A DNA stretch of 64,000 bases from Orychophragmus violaceus (GCA_030180135.1 CM058231.1:51098235-51162234), one strand, 5' to 3'. Positions 47,098 to 59,020 are shown, counted from the first letter of the stretch. Made by a program: numbers and translations. The notes: generated from the sequence alone by a model not told the origin.

Positions 47098-48173
47098 GCT
47101 TTGAAATGCTTGTTCTTAGGTTGTCTCCCATTTGAACCCCTTGTCTTTCTTGATGATGGATGTGAGAGGTGCAGCCAGGGTGCTAAAATCCTCCACAAAT
47201 AGTCTGTAGAAGCTAGCTAATCCATGGAAGCTCCGGACTTGACTGACATTTGTTCGGGTTGGCCATTCTCGAATAGCCTTTATCTTCTCTTCGTCAACCT
47301 GTAATCGCTGTGAACTAACAACAAAGCCTAGGAAAACAAGTTTATTAGTGAATAATGTACACTTCTTGTGGTTAGCAAAGAGACCTTGTCTATGGGTACT
47401 CAGAACTTCCTCTAGATGTGATACGTGGTCAGATTATAGATTTTTCTGTAAATAAGAATATCATCAAAGTAGAAAAAAACAAACCTAATGATGTATGGTC
47501 TAAGAACATGGTTCATGAGGCGCATGAAAGTGCTTGGTGCATTGGTAAGACCAAATGGCATCACAAGCCACTCATAGAGTCTTTTCTAGGTTTTGAAGTC
47601 AGTCTTCCAATCATCACCCTCCTTCGTACGTACTTGGTGGTAGCCACTCCTTAAATCAACCTTAGAAAACACATTAGCTCCACTTAACTCATCAAGCATA
47701 TCATATAACTTTGGTATTGGATGGCGGTATTTGATGGTAATGTTGTTTATGGCTCTACAATCTACATTAATCCGCTAAGTTCCATCCTTCTTGGGTACTA
47801 GAAGGACATGTACAACACATGAACTCAGTCTTTCCCTAACATAGCCTTTGTCCAGAAGCTCCTTGACGTATCTTTCTAGATCCTTGGACTCTTCGGGATT
47901 CACTCTATAGGCTGGTCGGTTGGGCAGTGGTGCTCCTGGTACAAGATCAATCTGATGTTCTATGCGTCTTTAATGAGAAAATTGGTCAAGCACTCCTTTT
48001 ATTTCCATTGACACCGTGAGATCTAGGTCTTCATGTCCTGCACTCAAATACTCCTTAAAAATCACTAGTAATACCAGTTCTTTACATGTAATGGCCTTAA
48101 AGATATATCTTGATTTGATAAGCAAAATAGGCCTAGACAATGATTCCTTTTCCTTACGCATCTTAACTTGAAT
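47098..48173 (-). pseudogene. Element D: reverse transcriptase, decayed
   Basis: RT text on the minus strand with stops and frameshifts: about 47640-47700 reads DELSGANVFSKVDLRSGYHQ, about 47480-47600 the LVMPFGLTNAPSTFMRLMN and FFYFDDILIYR region. To the right (to 47980) are the polypeptide linker and the MEIKGVLDQFSH segment. Homologous to 25190-26030 of element B. Confidence 0.82.
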
Positions 48174-48562
48174 TTAATGTACTTGTGTTGGTGTTAAGGG
48201 TGCCAGATTATACTTTTTCATATCACGAGAAAAGAAATACATATTGGTGCGTCCATAGTGAATGGTATCCTTATCAAACTGCATAGGTCTACAAAGAAGA
48301 AGGTTGCATGCTTGAATAGGACCCACATAACACAGGACTTGATCAGAATAGCGACCCACACTAAAGGGTACTATCACTTGATCAGAGATCTTTAACTCGG
48401 CCTTATCATTAAGCCTTCTAAGCTTGTATGGATGGGGATGTTTAGTTCTTTCTAGACCGATTTTAGTAGACCATGTAGTCACTAGCCACATTGGCACAAG
48501 ATCCACCATCAATAATCAGATTACATACCTTGATTTGGATGGTGCATATAATGTGAAATATG
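48174..48562 (-). pseudogene. Element D: protease region
   Basis: Minus strand: MVDLVPMWL... (the DGGSC protease core, shifted), then HPHPYKLRRLNDKAELKISDQVIVPFSVGRYSDQVLCYVGPIQACNLLLCRPMQFDKDTIHYGRTNMYFF. Collinear with 24730-25090. Interrupted at 48562 by a solo LTR. Confidence 0.8.
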
Positions 48563-49205
48563 TGTTGGGAATGTCCTGAAATCTACTGTGCTATCTCTAG
48601 AAAGTATGATAAGTGTCGAGATCAGACATAAGTCATAAATACTGGGTGGTCATGATGACTTGCTAGAGCCCGCTCTTGATCTATAATTTTAGTACTTATT
48701 ACCAGTATTGTATGATCCCTAAGGGTCACACACCATAGCTAACGGGAAAGTTAAAAGGAATTAATACAGTAAGATGCAAGACATTTACTGTATTTGTACA
48801 GAGAATTGGGCCAGACAAAATACAGTCTTTTGTCTAGTTTGGGCCTTGGGCCCAAAATCCCAATAGGCCATTAGGTTAATTCCTTGGGCCTATATAAGTG
48901 AGGAGGGGACGCAGTTTAGGGCACCACCTCTGCGATTTCTAGGCCCAGCCGTCCCTCCTTGTTCTCTCTGTTGTTCCAGCTTGGTCTAGCAGCCTGATCC
49001 AGAAGCTTGTAAGAGTGTGGATACCTGAGGAGGAGCCGGTTCATCATCTGCTCTCATTGATCTCTTCATTACCAACCCGCTGCGCTAATCATAAGGTAAT
49101 GATCTCGATCTGTCTATGATTCAACTGCAAATCACCTAGATCCTAGTTGATTATGTGATAGGTTGTAATCTGATAATTAAACCTATGAACAAACATAATC
49201 CTACA
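48563..49205 (+). mobile_element. Solo LTR of a copia family, plus orientation
   Basis: 643 bp, TGTTGGGAATGTCCTGAAATC...CATAATCCTACA, flanked by ATATG at 48558-48562 and 49206-49210. Its start is the complement of the right ends of 13964-14689 and 45544-46251, so it belongs to that LTR group in the opposite orientation. A TATATAAG box lies at 48891-48898. No internal sequence remains, as left by LTR-LTR recombination. Confidence 0.9.
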
Positions 49206-50391
49206 ATATGTTCTCCCTTTGAACAGTCTCATCATGGTAAACCGTGTGGTTGAGGACCTTCCTAATGACAAGAGACTATCCATAATCTGGATACTATCTC
49301 ATCATATTTCTCATGAGATTCTTCCTCCTCTTCATCTTGAGATTCATACTCTTGAGCTTCAGTAAGGATCACAGCTCTCTGGTTTGGGCATTATCTTGAC
49401 ATATGTCTCATGCCCCTGCATCTGAAACAATTGATATTACAATTTCTAGATTGACTAGAGGAAGAAGACTTACCTTGCTCTCCACTGTTCTGGTCATTGG
49501 TTTTGAAACGGTTATTAACTACCCATGCCTTGCCCTTGTCTATTGGCTTTGATGGTGCTACATAAGGCTTGGTGTTGATGTTGTTCCATGGCTGAGCTGG
49601 TTTGGGACGGTCTTCCCTTCTTTTTGAGGTGTTTCTCGGCTTGAATGGCATGGTGAAGAAGATCCCTCAGGTCTTGGTAGGGAAGTCTTGCAACCTTGTG
49701 ATTGATTCTAGCATTTAGTCCATCAAGGAATTGTGCCATCAAAGTCTCAACATATTCATCTAACTCCAGCCTGTTCCTCAAGTCCTCAGACTCCTCATAA
49801 TACTCTTACATACTCTTTGTTCCCTGAGCCAATTTTCATAATTTTCTTTGTAAGTCTCAGTGGAAATAAGGAGGAACATAACTTCATGTCTGTCCATGAG
49901 CTGAGTTGTGGATAGTTGTTCCTTCTCCTGTCTGAAACCTCTCTATCCCACCAAGATAAGGCATGTTCAGTGTGTTGGGCTGTTGCTATAGCAAGCTTCT
50001 TCTGCTCAGTGAAGTCATAATAGGTGAAGATATGGTCCATGTGCCTTTTCCATTCAAGGTAAACTTCTGGATCAACACAGCCAGCAAAGTGAGATGGTGT
50101 GAGCTTCGGGTTATGGTTATTATGTTCTTGTGGCTCATTCATTTCCTCATCTTCATATGTCCCGCCTGCTTGCCTTGGACCTCTCCTTCGGGGTCTAGGC
50201 TCTTAATGGTTCTGTCCTTGTCCATCAGCTGCATGATTGTCCTGTGGAGGAGGTGGAGGTGCAGCTGTTGGTTGCTCCACTCTGTCAAGCCTGGCTCCAA
50301 GTGTCTGGAACTGTGTTTGCATTTGAGTTTGCATGTTTGTAAGCATGATCATCATATCCGCAAGAGGCTCGGCCACATCATTTTCTCCCAT
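49206..50391 (-). pseudogene. Element D: gag
   Basis: Minus strand from MGENDVAEPLADMMIMLTNMQTQMQTQFQTLGARLDRVEQP, through EPRPRRRGPRQAGG, then LTPSHFAGCVDPEVYLEWKRHMDHIFTYYDFTEQKKLAIATAQHTEHALSWWDREVSDRR, LETLMAQFLDGLNARINHKVARLPYQDLRDLLHHAIQAEKHL and a zinc knuckle CFRCRGMRHMSR-C in which a stop replaces the residue before the last Cys. Stops near 50205 and 49790-49810. Homologous to the gag of element B. Confidence 0.85.
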
Positions 50392-51019
50392 TGTTTTTCA
50401 CCTAAAAGAAAAGAGCAAACAAGTGAATGCCCGTGTTTAAGGATAGAAAACAAAAAATTAAAGGTTGAATGAGTTTCTATTTTACTGAGGTGTGGATAAA
50501 AAACGTTTTGGAAGAGTTCTTGAAAACAAAAAGTAAAGATGAACAAAAACCGGCAAATCTCTTTTAGCAAAAAGGAAAAAGTTCCTACTATTGAATCTTC
50601 TGCTTCAACCTACTCATTTCTCAATAGATTTCAAGTATAGTTTGTGTTCTATGAATGAACATACAGAAAATATTCTAAGAGTCGAAGCAATCCACAAACT
50701 TTTAGGGTTTTCACAAGTTTGGAAATCGGCAAACCCTAGACCAAAAAGGAAAGTTTGTTCTTAAGGGTTTTTTGATTCAACTAGCCGACCTTTCAAAGGA
50801 AAAGTAGGTTGGTTGTAATCATTAAGTGAGTATACGAGAGGTTAGAAAAAAAAATCAAACAAATATCTAAGGTAGTTTTTGCTTTTTGCTTTTATAAAAG
50901 TTAGAAACCGATAAATCAGAAACTATACCTAGTAAGCAATTGAAATCTAACATTAAACTCAAATAGAAACAAAACAAAGAGAAAGAGATGAATTTGACAC
51001 AACCTGGTCAGAATCTTCA
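50392..51019 (-). other. Element D leader
   Basis: Non-coding, AT-rich leader between gag and the primer-binding site. Confidence 0.7.
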
Positions 51020-51031
51020 GCTCTGATACCA
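51020..51031 (-). promoter_or_regulatory. Primer-binding site, initiator Met tRNA (element D)
   Basis: Minus strand TGGTATCAGAGC, four bases from a TGATACATG LTR start at 51036. Confidence 0.88.
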
Positions 51032-51035
51032 AAAA

Positions 51036-51814
51036 TGATACATGTTTGGTCTCAAAGGCTTAAAAGGCTGAAACCGAGATTGGTTGAATGAATATATGGC
51101 ACTTGGGCTCTTTCTGCTTATTAGATTGAAAACGTGAATGCCTTAGAGTCTACAAGGAGACCTTTATAGCTTAAGTATATACATAACCAAAAATGAAAGA
51201 GTTTAAACAAGAACTAAAAGAAAAGTAGAGGATAGAAGTGCAAATCGAGCTCTTTAGTGGTGTGTGCCTAAGAGCTACCTAGTTAAAAACCTTAGCAAGG
51301 AAAACCACTTGGGATAAAACCTTGCTTAAGGGAAAAAGAGTATAGCCTATGACCCAAGAGTGATGCACGAGAAGTTGGCCATTGGTTTGGGCTTCAAAAG
51401 TGGTCATGTTTTCATATAGGTGATAACTGGATATGTCTTCATTGTTGTATCGGTCTGGTCACCTCCCATCACAACTTGGTCTGGATCTTCTTGGTTCTTA
51501 ATTGTAAACTCGATGAGCTTTATTTCCATAGCTGGCTTGACCGTATTGCTCTCATGGTTTTCAAGATGGTCAATGGTTCTACTTTTATGATCTCCACGCT
51601 TAGAAACGAGCCATGGTGCCTTTGTGTCTTCTGAGTTGTTGGCTTCTGGTCCTAGCTGCTCCAACTGCTCCAAGAACATGTTGAACTTATATTGTATGTT
51701 CCTGGTCTTGGTCCTGGTCATTGGTCCACTTGGAACAAATTGTGCAACAATCTCCTTTGTGTTAAAATTTAGAGTATAAGAGAGATGAATTGAAGAGTGA
51801 AGCTCTAGAACCAA
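51036..51814 (-). repeat. Element D 5' LTR, with pol-tail-like coding sequence
   Basis: Begins TGATACATG at 51036; the right limit is uncertain (a candidate GTGCAACA end lies near 51751). On the minus strand 51814-51404 is open and includes VAQFVPSGPMTRTKTRNIQYKFNMFLEQLEQL, the type of Pro-Met-Thr-Arg tail found after integrase in such gypsy polyproteins and comparable to TRSGTRVLREEFNKAV of element B. CRM-like elements are known to have the end of pol overlapping the LTR; that would explain coding text here. Confidence 0.5.
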
Positions 51815-51820
51815 TTAAGG

Positions 51821-51824
51821 TTCT

Positions 51825-51861
<37 letters not shown>
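51821..51861 (+). repeat. (GA)n microsatellite
   Basis: Uninterrupted GA repeat just right of the element D LTR region. Confidence 0.95.
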
Positions 51862-51865
<4 letters not shown>

Positions 51866-52499
51866 AGGGAGAAGAAGAGAATTTGGTGCTTAAGGAAAAG
51901 AATTCCCAAGTGTATATTAATGTTTATGAGTTACAATGTTTAAATAGAGAGACAACTAGGGCATTCAGACAATAAACCAGATTAAACAAAGAGAGGTAAA
52001 GACAAGAACACTCGGCCGTCTAGGTCCAACGGCTCTTAGGGATATCACCGGAAACCCGAAATCCGAGACGTCTAATATCACCAGAAACCCGAAATCCGAG
52101 ACGTGTTTTGCTGTTTTTATAAGATGATAAATGATTTTGCTACTTCTGAATCGAAAAATCAAAGGGGAAAAGGGAGAAATCAGTCAGGATAACGTCCAAG
52201 CTCTATTCTTGAGCTTTAATGGTGGAAAAACGATCTGGATTACACATTAACTCGCCGGCGATGGTGGTTGTCGTGGTTGTTGAGCATTCATGGCGATGAC
52301 ATTTACGTAAATATCCAAAATAATTTTGGCACATTTTCTCTTTTAATTAAAGTATCAGACTTCATATGAAGTCTGACGCTGGCATTCCCGTGAATACCCA
52401 GGTTAGTAAGGGGATAAATTAGCGAATGAGAGGAAGGAGAAGGCCGGGGGTAGTTTCAGGGTTGACTTCAATTTCAGGGGTAGTTTTGCAATCAGCCCT
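51862..52499. other. Low-information spacer
   Basis: No gene. Holds a direct repeat of 'ATATCACC-GAAACCCGAAATCCGAGACG' (52041-52062 and 52076-52102) and the palindrome AGACTTCATATGAAGTCT near 52360. Confidence 0.5.
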
Positions 52500-52529
52500 A
52501 TATTATTTGATGTTTAAGTATTTAGTGTA

Positions 52530-52920
52530 TGATTGAATGTTTATATGTTTAGGGTTTAGGATTTGTGTTTAGGGTATAGAGTTAAGGTTTTAGAGTTTTA
52601 AAATGTAGTGTTTATGATTAAAGATTAAAAGTTTAAGGTTTAGGGTTTGTGTTTAGGGTATATAGTTTAAAAATGTAGTGTTTATGATAAAGATTAAAAG
52701 TTTATGGTTTACGGTTTGTGTTTAGGGTATAGAGTTAAGGGTTTAGAGTTTAAAAATTTAGTGTTTATGATTAAAGATTAAAATTTTATGGTTTAGGGTT
52801 TGTGTTTAGGGTATAGAATTAATGTTTTAGAGTTTATGGTTTAAGGTTAGAAGTGTAGAGTTTAAGTCCTTAATGTTTGTGTTTATAGTCCAGAGTTTAG
52901 GGTTTAGAGTTTAAGATTTA
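52530..52920 (+). repeat. Degenerate telomere-like tandem array
   Basis: Repeats of TTTAGGGTTT-type words embedded in a longer unit of roughly 75-90 bp (GTGTTTAGGGTATAGAGTTAAGG ... AGTGTTTATGATTAAAGATTAAAA), about four times. Too degenerate to be a functional telomere. Confidence 0.75.
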
Positions 52921-53139
52921 GATATAATTATAAATTAATTCAAAAATTAGGAATTTGTATATAATTAAATACTCATTAGTTTATAAAAAATATATTATTT
53001 TAATGTTAATATTAAAAGAAAAAAGAGAAATCCTATTTTGTTAGTGGAAAAAGAAAGTTAGAGAAAACAAAAATAGAGATGGGGAAACTAAAAAAACAAG
53101 GGAGGGAAGTAAAAATTCTGGCGCTCATTTTTCCAGCGT

Positions 53140-53289
53140 CAATCATAGATAGCGTTTCATATCAAACGGAGTAAACATAGCATTTGTATTTTTGTAAATG
53201 CTATCTAAAGTACATGAGTATATCAACCATATCATAAACACTAAAAACGCTATCTGCAACTGCTATTAATACTCGAATTTCTTGTAGTG
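53140..53289 (+). mobile_element. CACTA-type right end
   Basis: Subterminal GATAGCGTTT/AACGCTATCT words followed by AATTTCTTGTAGTG ending at 53289, the complement of a CACTACAAGAAATT terminus. The left end was not found. Confidence 0.6.
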
Positions 53290-54959
53290 TTCCCCAACTT
53301 CAAATTTGAGGTTTTACTATTCAAAACCTAATAATTTGAGTTTTTGCGGATGGGTAGGAGATGCCCAATGAAACCTAATAATGAGGTTTTACGGTTCCTT
53401 TTTAGGGTATAGGTTTTTTTTCATTCCAAAAGAAACCCTAAACCCTAAAAATCTAAGGTTTCGTTTGTGCTTTAACACCCTAGTTCGAAAGCTATTTCTT
53501 ATATTTTGCTAGGTACTATTTTAATTTGAGTGTTACCAAAATTGCAAAAATGTTTCAAAGAATTTAAAACACAAATTTGCTTTCGTAAAACCTGTCTGCA
53601 ATCGTTCTTTATATTGTGAGCAAACTTGTTCTGATTTAAATAAAGTAAAATAAATTAGTTAAATATATAAAACATAGTTAATAAAAAAAGGAATATAGTA
53701 CGACCACGTTACGCCTACAAGTGGGCGAAAATTCAAAACGTTTACCAAATTAATCCAGGAAACCCAAACCCAATTTTAACGCCCAAAACATTTCAGTTAT
53801 CCGCCTATACCCAATAATTTTCGACATAGTGCCGAGAAATCATCAAATCTATCAAACCCTGGTTTTCTTTTGAACTTCCCCTTTTCAGAAATCTCCTTCG
53901 AATCATCTCTCTAATCTCTCCACGAATCATCTCTCTAATATCTACATGAATCCTCTTCTAGGCCCACCCATCTCAAACTGATATCTCTTCTTCGAATATC
54001 TTATTCGAAGCTTTCCATTTCATATCAAACTTTCGCCAAAACTCTATCGACTCTCTCAAATTCTTCCTTGAATATCTCAGTCACAAAACTCTCCGTGAAT
54101 CGATGCCAACAGGTAGCTATATCATGGAGTTTCCTTCTGCTTTGGCTTTGAAATGGGACAGGTTTTGAATCTGATTATTTGTTTACAATTAATTTTGGTT
54201 CTACAGGTTGTAAAGGACACCTATATTCCACAGTCTGGGTAAGTTGGTTGTTTTTTTTTAATAAGTGTTTGAGGAGTTAGAGTCTAATGGTTAGAATGTT
54301 AATCTTATAGTTCGAACGCAATCGAGACACCAATCTCTGCTTAACTTATTACTGTGTAACCTAAGTTCGAGTGTCTGAGCGCTTACAAGAAAGTTTTTGT
54401 ATCATTTTAGGCATTCCCAAACCTCATATAACTTTCTTCAGTAACATTTTTTAGGAGATCTATCAATGACGTATGAAAGACATAGTTAGCATCACAAAGG
54501 ACTGCAGAAGCACTGTAAAGAAGTGCGACCTCGTGAGATATCAACAGTTGAATATAACAACATCTTTCCTCAGGTAAAGTCGCTTTTTCACAATCCATGT
54601 TTATAAAGTCATCTGACAATCTTTATTTAATTGTTTTTCTCTTACTGTCTGTAATTTTCACAGGCCACTGATAAGGCTGGACGAGTAAAAATCCTCATGG
54701 AGTCGAAAGCCTGGCAGCTAATCTTTTAATGCGCAAGCACAAGCAACCCAAACATGATTAAAAGTGCATTCGCCCACCAAGCAACTGAAGGAAGCTCAAA
54801 GTAAGACAACAACACCATCTGATTCGTAGGTTAGTTTATCACTGTCTCTTGCACTTGTCTATTTATTGGTATATGATCTGGCACCTCCCAAATGCTGGAG
54901 TTTGGGTATGTAGGTCTTCTGTGTCTACATGTTACCAATGTTATTTTTGATGCAAGTCG
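53290..54959. other. Unassigned stretch, possible gene debris
   Basis: CT-rich text around 53880-54100 resembles a 5' UTR (repeated CGAATCATCTCTCTAAT), followed by an ATG at 54101 and possible exon-like pieces near 54410-54560 and 54660-54830, but I could not build a conserved protein. Confidence 0.3.
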
Positions 54960-55863
54960 TTGTTACGTTTGTTGTACCATTCAAATTACGGTATCACCGA
55001 TTACAAAATTGGAAATGAAATTAATCCAAATTCTTAATTTTACGAAAAGCCACTAAACGGTTGTCAATTATTCAAACTACACATACAAACTAGTCGCTAA
55101 ATATTTACCATCAACGAATCTGGATTTCCCAACTAGTCGCTTAATACTCGTTATGATGTCATTAAACCGTCGCCAAGTAGCCACCATTTCTTATGACTAT
55201 GTTGTGACTATATTAGACAATCATATAGTAGTCGGCCAGGCAGTACCATAACCGAATCTGGATGTTTCGTTTAGACGCTGCATAGTCGTATAACAGTTGA
55301 CAATTAATAGCAAGATGTTTACATTCATCATATTTGGATTCTCCATAGTCTACGACTAATTCATGACTATACTAGTCAGTCACATAACAGTCGCCACATA
55401 GTGGCGTGATCATTACCATAATCGTATATGGATGTTCAGATTAGTCGCGGGATAGTAGTTAAAATGGTTGTGACCCAGTCGCTCCATAGTGGCTAATATT
55501 TACGACTACTTTCTGACTATACAATACAGTCGCGTAGTAATCGCCCCGTGGTCACCTCATTTAACGAACATTTGTTGACAACATTTCTCCGACCGTATCT
55601 GGACACCCTCTATAGTCGCACAATTGTCGCAACCGTAGTCGTAGATTAGTCTCTATATCTTCCTACGACGCTACACATATTTTACGATTACCTATGTTGG
55701 TCGTATAAATAGTCGTAACTCGCCGACTAATAATACGACTATGAGATTTAGCGACTATGGATTGACAACTACCACATTTAGTCGTACGTTTGTCGTAAAA
55801 CCCCGATTAACGACTATTCTGCGATTAAAAATGCAGTCGTAAAAACGATGTTTTCTAGTAGTG
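54960..55863 (+). mobile_element. CACTA-type right end with AGTCGC subterminal repeats
   Basis: Many TAGTCGC/GCGACTA words between about 55080 and 55850, ending in TTTTCTAGTAGTG at 55851-55863 (complement of CACTACTAGAAAA). It is inserted in the RT of copia element F at the YVDDI box. No transposase gene visible; the left end was not found. Confidence 0.72.
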
Positions 55864-58348
55864 ATATCACCAAAATAAAGTAGAATGAATACTATACCTT
55901 CCTGGTTTGATTGAGTGAAGAGTGTATGGTCAGCTTCTGATCTCTTGAAGCCTATTTCCATGAGAGTAGTTCTTAGCTTGTAATACCAAGCTTTAGGAGA
56001 TTGCTTCAGCCCATAAATAGCCTTCTTAAGCCTCTAGACTTTCCCTGGTTACCTCAAGACCAGGTGGTGGAGTGATGTACACTTCATCCTCTACCTCTCC
56101 TTAAAGAAAGGCATTCTTGACATCCATCTGCCATAAGTCCCATTCCAAGTTTGGTGCTAAGGATAGGATGACTCTCACTATATAAACCTTAGCTACTGGT
56201 GAAAATGTATCACGGTAATCCTCTCCATAGGTTTGTGTGAATCTTCTTGCAACCAATCTAGCCTTGTACCGCTCTATCTCTCCATTGCTTTTGTATTTGA
56301 TAGTGAACAACCATTTGGATCTCATTGCCTTCTTCTTTGTAGGCATATCTGTCTCATACCAAGTGTTGTTATTCTCCATTGCTTTGATCTCATCTCCCAC
56401 TGCATCCTCCACTTCTTAGGCTCCTTGGATTCTTCATAGGTTTTGGGAACCAATTCCGCATTAAGAGTACCAATGAAGACTTGGTGTTCACTATGGAAGT
56501 TGGCAAGCGTGCAAACAACTTGGTTGGGATGAGCAACCGTCTGACTATTGTAGTAGACTCTTGTGTTCTTTCATTCAGATGGGTCTTTCTTCACCCTGGT
56601 GCTTCTCCTCAAGACTTGCACAGGCTGATCAGTATCCATTTCCTCTTGTTCCTCCTCCATTTCCTCTTGTTCCTCTTTCATTTCAGATTTTCAGACTCCA
56701 TTTTGTATTCATCTTGATCTTCTTCTCCTCCTTGGTCATGAATGCAACGATCATCTTGTTGATCAGTTTGTGATTCTACATAGTCCCCCTCATGATCAAG
56801 GTGGTGAGTATCATCAGCAATTGGAGCCTCCTCAGCAACCGGTTTAGTCTTTTGTGCATCCTCCTTCAGTCTTGGTTGACTGATCCCAAGGTTCTCTAAG
56901 ATGATCCAAAAGTTGTTGGCACGGTCAGATGGGTTATTTGGAAGATCCTTTACGTTTTCCCAGCTCTTCTTACCATAATAACCCTTTGACTTCACAAATC
57001 TGACATCTCTAGAGACCAACACCCATCTGGTTTCAGGTACATAACACTTGTACCCTTTCTGATTAGTAGAATAGCCAATGAACATTGCTTTGACACTCTT
57101 TGCATCAAACTTATATCTCTGTTCTCGTTGAATTATAATGAAGCACAAACACCCAAACACACGTAACTGATGAATTGAAAGTGTGGTTTTGTTCAATACC
57201 TGAATAGTGATGCATCTTGGAGAACTTTGGTGGGTGTTCTATTGATCAGATAACAAGCAGACATCACAGCATCACTCCAAAAACGTTTTGGAACGTTTGT
57301 ATGGAACATCATTGATCTGGCCACCTCCATCAAGTGTCTATTCTTCCTTTCAGCCACGCCATTATGTTGTGGTGTGTATGGACAGATTGTATGATGGATG
57401 AGTCCATGTTTGGCTAGATATTGTTTGAATGCATTGCTTGTGTATTCCCCGCCATTATCTGATCTAAATATTTTAATCTTGGCATTGAAATTGTTAGACG
57501 CATAGTTCTGAAAGTTTGTGAATGCTTCTAACACCCTATCTTTTATTTGAATCAATGTCAACCAAGTATATTTGGAATTCTCATCAATGAATGTCACAAA
57601 ATACTTATGGTTTTCTCTAGAAACACATAGAGCAGTCCACACATTAGAATGAACAAGATCAAAACATGTTTCATAGATAGTTCTAGAGATAGGAAAGACA
57701 AATTTGCAATTGTTTGCAAGAATACAAACCTCACAATCATCATTCTTAAATGAAACAGAAGGTAACATCAAACCTAAGGCACTAGAGTGAGGGTGACCAA
57801 GTCTAGCATGCCAAACAGAATCATTAACTAAGGTAGAACGAAAAACAGAAGCAGATAATTCAGATGCAAGGTTGGTGTCTTCAAACATGTATAACTTATC
57901 CTATGTCACACCTTTACCAAGCAACTTACTTGTCTCAATATCCTGAAAAATCGCATCATTAGGACTGAAGATGACATTGCAATTAAGATCAGTAGCTACT
58001 ATTTTAACCGACAACAAGTTAGATGTAAAACTAGGCATGCATAAAGCTTTTGATTCTCTATCAAACATCTTAACATTGCATATGCCTTTAATTGGAATCC
58101 TTTCACCATTTGAAATCACAACATTACCTAAGGCAGGTTTCACATTCTTAATCAAGTTTGAATCACTAATCATGTAGTGTGAAGCCCTTGAATCAACTAT
58201 CAATGTCTTATGATTAATTTATGCATGAAAAGAGCTACCAATAGCTTTACTAGAACTTTCTTTGATGGCTTTTATGAGAGCATCAAGGTATGACTTCCTC
58301 ACCACATAACTTTGAAACGCCATGACAGGAGCAGGAGCAGGAGCAGAC
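55864..58348 (-). pseudogene. Element F: Ty1/copia pol remnant (Ale-like style)
   Basis: Minus strand. From right: protease IVDSRASHYM (the Gly of DSG is Arg), integrase zinc region WHARLGHPHS...CEVCILANNC, core with VHSNVW (first catalytic Asp is Asn), RSDNGGEYTS and VAERKNRHLMEVARSMMFHTNVPKRFW, then VFGCLCFIIIQREQRYKFDAKSVKAMFIGYSTNQKGYKCY, then RT (NNTWYETDMPTKKKAMRSKWLFTIKYKSNGEIERYKARLVARRFTQTYGEDY...QMDVKNAFL) to FILLYFGDI at 55864. Frames change near 57195, 56700 and 56100. Gag is absent because copy 2 inserted at 58349; the remainder of RT is beyond the CACTA end. Confidence 0.88.
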
Positions 58349-59020
58349 TGAAGGATTGTTTAGTTGATCTTGATTCAATTCTTAGATTCATATCAACCTA
58401 AACATGCGGATCTAGGTTCTTCTCAGAATAGAAACAAATGATGATCTCACCTTATACCTGTTTGCAGCGGAAATAGATGGTATGTCTGAGATCATAGAAA
58501 CACCGAGGGATGAATCCTCCAAAGGTTCACACACGCGATCACAGGAAACAGCTGCTAGACCACAAGGAGCTCGGCGCAAAAGAGAGAGAGTTTTCGGCTG
58601 GAGTGTTAGGGTTAATCCTTTCTGAACTCGAGTTTTATCTAATAAAACTTGTCCGGTTCCATTTGGGCCATTTGGCCCAAACACCAATTAACTCGACGGT
58701 ATTCGCGCACTGTGTCGACCGACACACCTTGTGTATCGATCGACACACAGTGCCTAAACCGTTTTATTCTCTCTAAGTACAGTAAATGCCTAGCACTTTT
58801 ACCGTACTTCTGCTAAACCGTTCCTACACATTTTCCTGTTAGCTTAGGCGTGTGACCCATATGGGATCATATAATAAAGGCAATAAGTCCAAAACTTATA
58901 GATCATGAGCGGACTCTAGCAAGCCATCATGACCCCCAGTATTATATGACTTATGTCTGATCATTGACATACTCTTACTTTCTAGAGACAGTACCGAGAT
59001 TACTGGACACAATTCCAACA
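58349..59020 (-). repeat. Copy 2, 3' LTR
   Basis: 672 bp, TGAAGGATTG...AATTCCAACA. The right half (from about 58765) is almost identical to copy 1's LTR; the left half is clearly diverged, and the TATAAATA box of copy 1 is lost. Carries a paired palindrome module at 58711-58747. A polypurine tract follows at 59021-59033 (minus strand ACAAGTGGGAGAT). Confidence 0.9.

Noticed and set aside
54407..54619. 70-codon minus-strand ORF as a possible small gene
   Set aside because: No recognisable domain, no neighbouring exon that extends it, and it lies in debris between CACTA ends.
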